Shown here: in pieces, positions 59,960 to 64,000 of the stretch
Numbering within the stretch: position 1 is the stretch's first letter
Layout: each line of letters starts with the position of its first letter
Source: Novosphingobium endophyticum
GTDB taxonomy: Bacteria > Pseudomonadota > Alphaproteobacteria > Sphingomonadales > Sphingomonadaceae
Assembly: GCF_014640675.1 (NCBI RefSeq)
Contig: NZ_BMHK01000002.1
Location: forward strand, 186,001 to 250,000
DNA: 64,000 nt
Direction: 5' to 3'
The notes under the pieces: model-generated
What the model was told of the DNA's origin: nothing
The model's input: the letters and a program-made list of their open reading frames with translations, nothing else
Database searches by the model: none
Program-made: the position numbers and the translations under genes

Positions 59960-61305
59960 TTCTCAAGGGGATGGTAGCCGCAGTCGCGGCGCTGCTGTTG
60001 CTGCCGTCAATCGGTGCCGCTGCATCCCCGCGCGCTGCCCCGGCCGCAGTTCCCACCGATCCGGTGCTTTACACCACGCGGGCCGGCGACAATCTCTACA
60101 CCCTGGCCCGCCGCTATTTCACCCGCATCGAGGACTATGTCCGCGTGCAGCGCCTGAACCACGTAAGCGATCCCTACCGGCTACCCGTCGGGCGCGTTCT
60201 GCGAATTCCCCGCGCCCTGCTGCGCTTTGAGCCGCTCACCGCCACCGTGATCGCGCATCGCGGCCCGGTGGCGATCCGGAGCGGCGGTCAGGTCCGCGCC
60301 GTCAAGGCGGGCAGCACGGTGCGGGAAGGCGACCAAATCGTCACGGCCAACAACGCATTTGTCTCGCTGCGCCTGCCGGACAGTTCCGTCGTCTCGCTGC
60401 CTTCGCAAAGCCAGGTGGGCGTGCGCCGGCTGCGCCGAATTCTGCTGACCGGCGGGATCGAACGCCTTTTCGCGCTTGAGCGCGGGCGAGCGCGGGCGAT
60501 CGTCACGCCCGCCGCAAATGATGATGACAGTTTTCGCGTTTCGACACCCGTCGCCGTGTCGGCGGTGCGCGGAACGGAATTCCGTGCGCGCTATGACGAG
60601 GAAGCTGCCCGCGCGGCGACTGAAGTGCTTGAAGGCCGGGTCTCGGTGGCTGTCGAGGGAGCGGAACAGAAGGCCCTCACCGTGGCGGCGGGTTTCGGCA
60701 CGGTAGCCACGGCGAGCGGCACGGCCGATGCCATCGCGCTCCTCCCGTCGCCAGCCCTGCAACGGCCCGGCCGCGTTCAGGACGAATCCGAGCTGGCCTT
60801 CGAGGTCACTCCCCTCCGCGATGCCGCTGCCTATCGCGTGCAGGTGGCGAGCGACGCCGGTTTTCTGGACGTGATCTCGGAAGCAACCACGCCGGGAGAG
60901 AGCATCACGCTGCCCTCGATTCCCGATGGCACCTGGTTCGTCCGGACAACCGCGATCGGCGACGCCGGAATCGAGGGCCTGCCCGCCACCTACGGCTTCG
61001 AGCGCCGATTGCAACGCATCGAAACCGCGCTCGAGCGGCGACGGGCCGGGCGCTACCGCGAGTATCTTTTCCGCTGGATCGTGGAGGGCTCTGGCACTCG
61101 CCGGTATCGGTTCCAGCTCATGAAGGATCGGCCCGACGCCGCGCCCATGGTCGACGAGGTCGGCCTCGTCGCCGACCGCTTCGTTATAACCGATCTGCCG
61201 CCGGGTACCTACTACTGGCGCGTGATGTCGATCCAGTTCGCGGATGGCGGCGCCTTTTCGAAATGGTCGCCCATCGAGCGGCTGACGATCTCGCGCGACG
61301 AATGA
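59956..61305 (+). CDS. Exported LysM and FecR domain protein
   Basis: This 449-residue protein has a signal peptide (about 1-23) and a LysM domain (about 38-88, YTTRAGDNLYTLARRYF) that should bind peptidoglycan. A FecR domain follows (about 95-235: VREGDQIVTANNAFVSLRLP and STPVAVSAVRGTEF). The C-terminal 200 residues show Fn3-like strands (WRVMS, ITDLPPGTYYW). ATG 59956 is coupled to the regulator, and its own stop overlaps the kinase start (ATGA at 61302). It probably sits in the periplasm as the input partner of the CHASE2 kinase; this is inferred from gene order. Confidence 0.86.
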   Translation: MILKGMVAAVAALLLLPSIGAAASPRAAPAAVPTDPVLYTTRAGDNLYTLARRYFTRIEDYVRVQRLNHVSDPYRLPVGRVLRIPRALLRFEPLTATVIAHRGPVAIRSGGQVRAVKAGSTVREGDQIVTANNAFVSLRLPDSSVVSLPSQSQVGVRRLRRILLTGGIERLFALERGRARAIVTPAANDDDSFRVSTPVAVSAVRGTEFRARYDEEAARAATEVLEGRVSVAVEGAEQKALTVAAGFGTVATASGTADAIALLPSPALQRPGRVQDESELAFEVTPLRDAAAYRVQVASDAGFLDVISEATTPGESITLPSIPDGTWFVRTTAIGDAGIEGLPATYGFERRLQRIETALERRRAGRYREYLFRWIVEGSGTRRYRFQLMKDRPDAAPMVDEVGLVADRFVITDLPPGTYYWRVMSIQFADGGAFSKWSPIERLTISRDE

Positions 61306-63563
61306 AGCTCGCGATCCGGCTGCGCCGCCTGGCCACCGAGTGGTGGCTCGTTGCCTTGCTCTCCAGCGTCTTCGTACTTGCGCTGGTCCACACCCGCGCG
61401 ACCGAGCGACTGGACGACCTCGCCTATGACGCACTGCTGCAACTGGAAGTGCACGCGCCGGACCCTCGCATCCTGCTTGTCGTTATCGACGATCGCAGCC
61501 TGAGAGAGATCGGCCGTTGGCCCTGGCCTCGTGAGGCGCATGCCCGACTGCTCGATCGGATAGCCAGCGGCCACCCCCGCGCGATCGCCTACGATGTGCT
61601 GTTCGTCGAGCCCGGCCCCGGTGACGCCCAGCTCGGCCAGGCAATCAGCCGGGCCGGTCCCGTATTTCTTCCCATCGTCCTGGCCGCCCCGGACCAGGAG
61701 GGAGCCCGACTGGAACCGATGCTGCCGGTGCCGCCGATCCGGCGCGCAGCGACCGGTCTGGGCCACGTCAACCTGCTGCCCGATCCGGACGGCGTGATCC
61801 GGAGGGCCAGGCTGTTCGAAGCGGACGGGGACAGGCGTTGGCCTCATCTGATGGAACTCGTATCGCGATACGTCGATCCGCATTCGAAGGCACCCGAGGC
61901 GACCGAATCTGCAGGCGCCGTCCTGCTGCCTTTCGCCGGTCCTGCGGGGCATTTTCCCGCCATTGGTGCGGATGCCGTGCTGCGAGGCGAGCTTCCACCC
62001 GAATTGCTGCGCGACCGGATCGTCATGGTGGGCGCGACGGCGTCGGGCCTCGGAGATCATTACGCGGTGCCGCTCAGTGGTATCGACGGAGGCATGTCGG
62101 GAGTCGAGATCCAGGCCAACTTGCTTGACGGCCTCCTGCGGGGGACATTCACGACCGAAAGCAGCCTTGCCGTTCGCGCGCTTGCGGCGCTGATGCCGCT
62201 CTGGCTGCTGCTGCTGGCGCTGCGCAGGTTCGGTCCGCGCACCACCATGCTTGTGCTGGGCGGGCTGATCGCGCTTGTGACTGCTTTCAGCGCAGGCGCG
62301 TTCCACTTCTTCGCGACATGGATCCCGCCGACGCCGGCGCTTGTGGGGCTGGTTCTGGTTTATCCTCTTTGGGGATGGCGGCGCCTGGTGGGCGTAAACA
62401 GCTACATGGTGCATGAGCTTGAGCGACTGCGCGGCGAGCCCGAACTGCTGCCCTCGCTGGCCCGCCCGAATGCTTCAACCGACCCGGTGACGCGTGAGGC
62501 AATGCTGCTGGGCGATGCGGTATCGAAGCTGCGCACGATGCGGCGGTTTGTTGCCGACAGCATGGATCAGCTTCCCGACGCCGTTTTCGTCGTCGACAGG
62601 GAGGGCTCGATCGCACTCGCAAATCGCTACGCGCAGAACCTGCTCCACGCTGCCTCGCCAAACGAAGAGGGCCGCCTCGTCGCTCTGCTGCAGTGGCTTC
62701 AGCCCATCGGCGACGGCGGCGCGCTTCGCTGGCCGCCGCCCGGCGCGGGCGGGCGCCACGAAGCGTTGGCGCCCGACGGGCGGGTGTTCGACATCTGGCT
62801 CAGCGAGCATCGCGACGATAAAGGTCGCGCGGCCGGCTGGATCTTGCGCATGAGCGACGTCAGCGCGATTCGTATGGCGCAGCGGCAACGCGACGACATG
62901 CTCCACTACCTGACACATGACATGCGCTCGCCGCAGGCCTCGATCCTGGCTCTCACGTCGAGCGCGAAGGCGGACGACATCGCCGCCGGTCTGGCACAGC
63001 GGATCGAGCGGTACGCCCGGCGGACACTAGCCCTTGCCGACGGCATGGTGCATCTCGCGCGGGCGGAGACGTTGAACTACGAGCCGGTGCCGCTCAATCT
63101 GGCCGATCTGCTCATCGAAGCGGTCGACGAGCTCTGGCCGCAAATCGGCGAGAAGGGCTTGTCGGTCGAACTGATCGGCACGGACCGGAGCGTACCTGTC
63201 CTGGGCGAGCGATCCCTGCTGACCCGGGCGCTGATCAATCTTGTCGATAACGGCGTAAAATTCAGCCCGGATCGCGGCCATCTGAAATGCTCGGTGCTGC
63301 CAGGGAGAGCCGGCGGCATTCCCGTCGCCAACTGCCTGATCAGCGACCAGGGTGAAGGCATGGCCCCGGAGCTGCTGGCGACGCTGTTCGAGCGTTTCCG
63401 GCGCGGTCCCGCCGGCAGATACACACGCGGCTCCGGTCTGGGGCTCGCCTTTGTCCAGGCGGTGGCGGCGCGCCATGGCGGCCTCATAACGTGCGACAGC
63501 GCGATTGGCGCGGGCACCACCTTCACGCTTTCCTTGCCGCTCGTGGCCGAGTCCGACCTCTAG
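61302..63563 (+). CDS. CHASE2-domain sensor histidine kinase
   Basis: This 753-residue kinase has an N-terminal transmembrane helix, a periplasmic CHASE2 domain (about 30-300, with ILLVVIDDRSLREIGRWPWP and FVEPGPGDAQLG), then three hydrophobic segments at about 300-375. A PAS-like region (about 425-530) follows. The kinase core has the H-box LTHDMRSPQAS with phospho-acceptor H539, the N-box ALINLVDNGVKFS, and G-boxes DQGEGM and GSGLGLAFVQA. ATG 61302 overlaps the upstream stop. The TAG stop at 63561-63563 is shared with the first base of a MITE-like element. It should phosphorylate the response regulator at 59261. Confidence 0.93.
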   Translation: MKLAIRLRRLATEWWLVALLSSVFVLALVHTRATERLDDLAYDALLQLEVHAPDPRILLVVIDDRSLREIGRWPWPREAHARLLDRIASGHPRAIAYDVLFVEPGPGDAQLGQAISRAGPVFLPIVLAAPDQEGARLEPMLPVPPIRRAATGLGHVNLLPDPDGVIRRARLFEADGDRRWPHLMELVSRYVDPHSKAPEATESAGAVLLPFAGPAGHFPAIGADAVLRGELPPELLRDRIVMVGATASGLGDHYAVPLSGIDGGMSGVEIQANLLDGLLRGTFTTESSLAVRALAALMPLWLLLLALRRFGPRTTMLVLGGLIALVTAFSAGAFHFFATWIPPTPALVGLVLVYPLWGWRRLVGVNSYMVHELERLRGEPELLPSLARPNASTDPVTREAMLLGDAVSKLRTMRRFVADSMDQLPDAVFVVDREGSIALANRYAQNLLHAASPNEEGRLVALLQWLQPIGDGGALRWPPPGAGGRHEALAPDGRVFDIWLSEHRDDKGRAAGWILRMSDVSAIRMAQRQRDDMLHYLTHDMRSPQASILALTSSAKADDIAAGLAQRIERYARRTLALADGMVHLARAETLNYEPVPLNLADLLIEAVDELWPQIGEKGLSVELIGTDRSVPVLGERSLLTRALINLVDNGVKFSPDRGHLKCSVLPGRAGGIPVANCLISDQGEGMAPELLATLFERFRRGPAGRYTRGSGLGLAFVQAVAARHGGLITCDSAIGAGTTFTLSLPLVAESDL

Positions 63564-63673
63564 TCACCGACTCATTATGGCGCAACCAGACCCTGATTGA
63601 GGCGAGTTGGACGGATGCGAGGACTTTGTCGTCGCGTTTGTCGTATCGGGTTGCGCCATAATGAGTCGGTGAC
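63563..63673. mobile_element. MITE-like element with 25-bp terminal inverted repeats
   Basis: Perfect 25-bp inverted repeats (63563-63587 and 63649-63673, starting GTCACCGACTC) flank 61 internal bases with no coding capacity. CTA is present directly on both sides (63560-63562 and 63674-63676), fitting a 3-bp target duplication. CTA-type targets are typical of IS5-family transposition. Removing the element restores CTAG and leaves the kinase stop codon TAG unchanged. A full-length relative elsewhere in the genome would be the source of transposase. Confidence 0.75.
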
Positions 63674-63735
63674 CTAGCCGCGCCGAGAAGGCGACCTTGT
63701 ATTGAGCCTGCGTCGTGTATGCGTCGATCTGCTTC

Positions 63736-63840
63736 TTGGGCCGCCCCGTGGCTGCACGCCCAGAATGATGGCTTCAACGATGCGCGGAATAAGCCAGCTG
63801 ACCCTGAAAAGCCTTACCATCTGCTTTGCAGCGACCAAGG
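63736..63840 (-). pseudogene. Possible serine-recombinase C-terminal remnant
   Basis: On the minus strand a short frame (from about 63838) reads VAAKQMVRLFRVSWLIPRIV, then EAIILGVQPRG. The IVEAI-x-x-G-x-QP pattern is seen at the C-terminus of large serine recombinases (LAPDIVEAILAGRQP type). The rest is lost or out of frame. It is a weak, short match, so treat it as a possibility that this interval is old mobile DNA. Confidence 0.35.
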
Positions 63841-63882
63841 ATCATGGACAGCTGATTGATCGTGAGTTCTCTGCGACCCCCT

Positions 63883-63905
63883 CTAATGCGAATAACTTGC
63901 ATTAG
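63883..63905. promoter_or_regulatory. Palindromic operator, Fur-box-like
   Basis: CTAATGC at 63883-63889 and GCATTAG at 63899-63905 are perfect 7-bp inverted arms around a 9-base centre (GAATAACTT). The 19-base core resembles A/T-rich Fur-type boxes with TGC ends (TGCNAAT...TTGCA) as I recall them from alphaproteobacteria. It lies 46 bases before the start codon of the exported protein at 63952. Iron regulation is inference; the protein downstream is not visible. Confidence 0.4.
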
Positions 63906-63951
63906 CTACGATCAGAGCCTAGTGGGCCGGTGAATCGAACAGGGGGAACAT

Positions 63952-64000
63952 ATGAGATTTTGCCGTTCAGCGTCTTTGATTGCCTTGTCCGTGGCTGCGC
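63952..64000 (+). CDS. N-terminus of an exported protein (3' part outside window)
   Basis: Only 16 codons are visible: MRFCRSASLIALSVAA, a signal peptide start. AGGGGGAAC precedes the ATG with good spacing. The gene runs off the right edge. The iron-box-like operator upstream makes a TonB-dependent outer-membrane receptor a reasonable guess, but the visible residues cannot prove it. Confidence 0.55.
   Translation, partial: MRFCRSASLIALSVAA

Larger units (their letters stand above)
63564..63951. other. Intergenic region with mobile DNA and a candidate operator
   Basis: After the kinase gene, 388 bases carry the MITE-like element, the recombinase-like remnant, about 40 further bases without features, the palindrome at 63883-63905, and the ribosome-binding site of the next gene (AGGGGG before ATG 63952). 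Confidence 0.6.

Overview
The window looks like chromosomal DNA of a sphingomonad-type alphaproteobacterium (order Sphingomonadales, with the Novosphingobium, Sphingobium and erythrobacter groups as candidates). The reasons are the high GC content with dense codon-biased open frames, a CtrA cell-cycle regulator with CtrA-type half sites upstream, a compact petABC operon, exosortase-A-associated glycan genes, and gene types I associate with sphingomonads (HNH endonuclease, twin-transmembrane protein, DUF2141 protein). Species cannot be fixed from sequence alone.

Layout. 1-3.4 kb: a partial membrane protein, then two divergent exosortase-A-associated glycan genes (a GT4 glycosyltransferase, and a small coupled ORF followed by an O-ligase-type polymerase), probably the end of an exopolysaccharide locus lying to the left. 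3.6-5.2 kb: ctrA and trmB. 5.2-14.9 kb: a glycan assembly island with UDP-xylose synthase, galE, an ABC exporter, a tandem-GT2 fusion, two single GT2 enzymes and a GT4. 15.3-24.7 kb: mostly housekeeping genes (malic enzyme, mutS, DUF202 protein, 3-hydroxybutyryl-CoA dehydrogenase, cobalamin adenosyltransferase, glutamyl-Q tRNA synthetase, HNH endonuclease), with a perfect 27-bp inverted-repeat element at 23.9 kb. 25-28 kb: a two-gene catabolic cassette (hotdog-fold dehydratase and acyl-CoA synthetase). 28.1-31.5 kb: heparinase II/III protein, rpe and a secreted DUF2141 protein.

31.5-38.2 kb is the metabolic region I find most interesting. It holds two nucleotidyltransferases, an unrecognised possibly NTase-fold protein, a diacylglycerol/ceramide-kinase-like lipid kinase, a CDP-alcohol phosphatidyltransferase with an extra N-terminal domain, a HIT protein and a flippase. 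Together they suggest synthesis of an unusual phospholipid or sphingolipid headgroup. 38.3-50.3 kb returns to housekeeping genes: M20 amidohydrolase, GNAT, DMT exporter, an SDR-like protein, pepN, pgeF, petABC, apt and malonyl-CoA decarboxylase.

50.6-64 kb is accessory. A tRNA-Gly(TCC) is followed by a frameshifted tyrosine-integrase remnant, the scar of an integrated element. Next comes a four-gene minus-strand operon: a secreted protein, a giant trimeric autotransporter adhesin of about 1950 residues, and two further small secreted proteins (BamE-like and OmpH/Skp-like). Divergently transcribed is a translationally coupled regulatory triad: an OmpR-type response regulator, a LysM-FecR exported protein and a CHASE2 histidine kinase. 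I infer that the triad senses the envelope and controls the adhesin operon. The right edge holds a 111-bp MITE-like element touching the kinase stop codon, a decayed serine-recombinase tail, a palindromic operator and the first codons of an exported protein.
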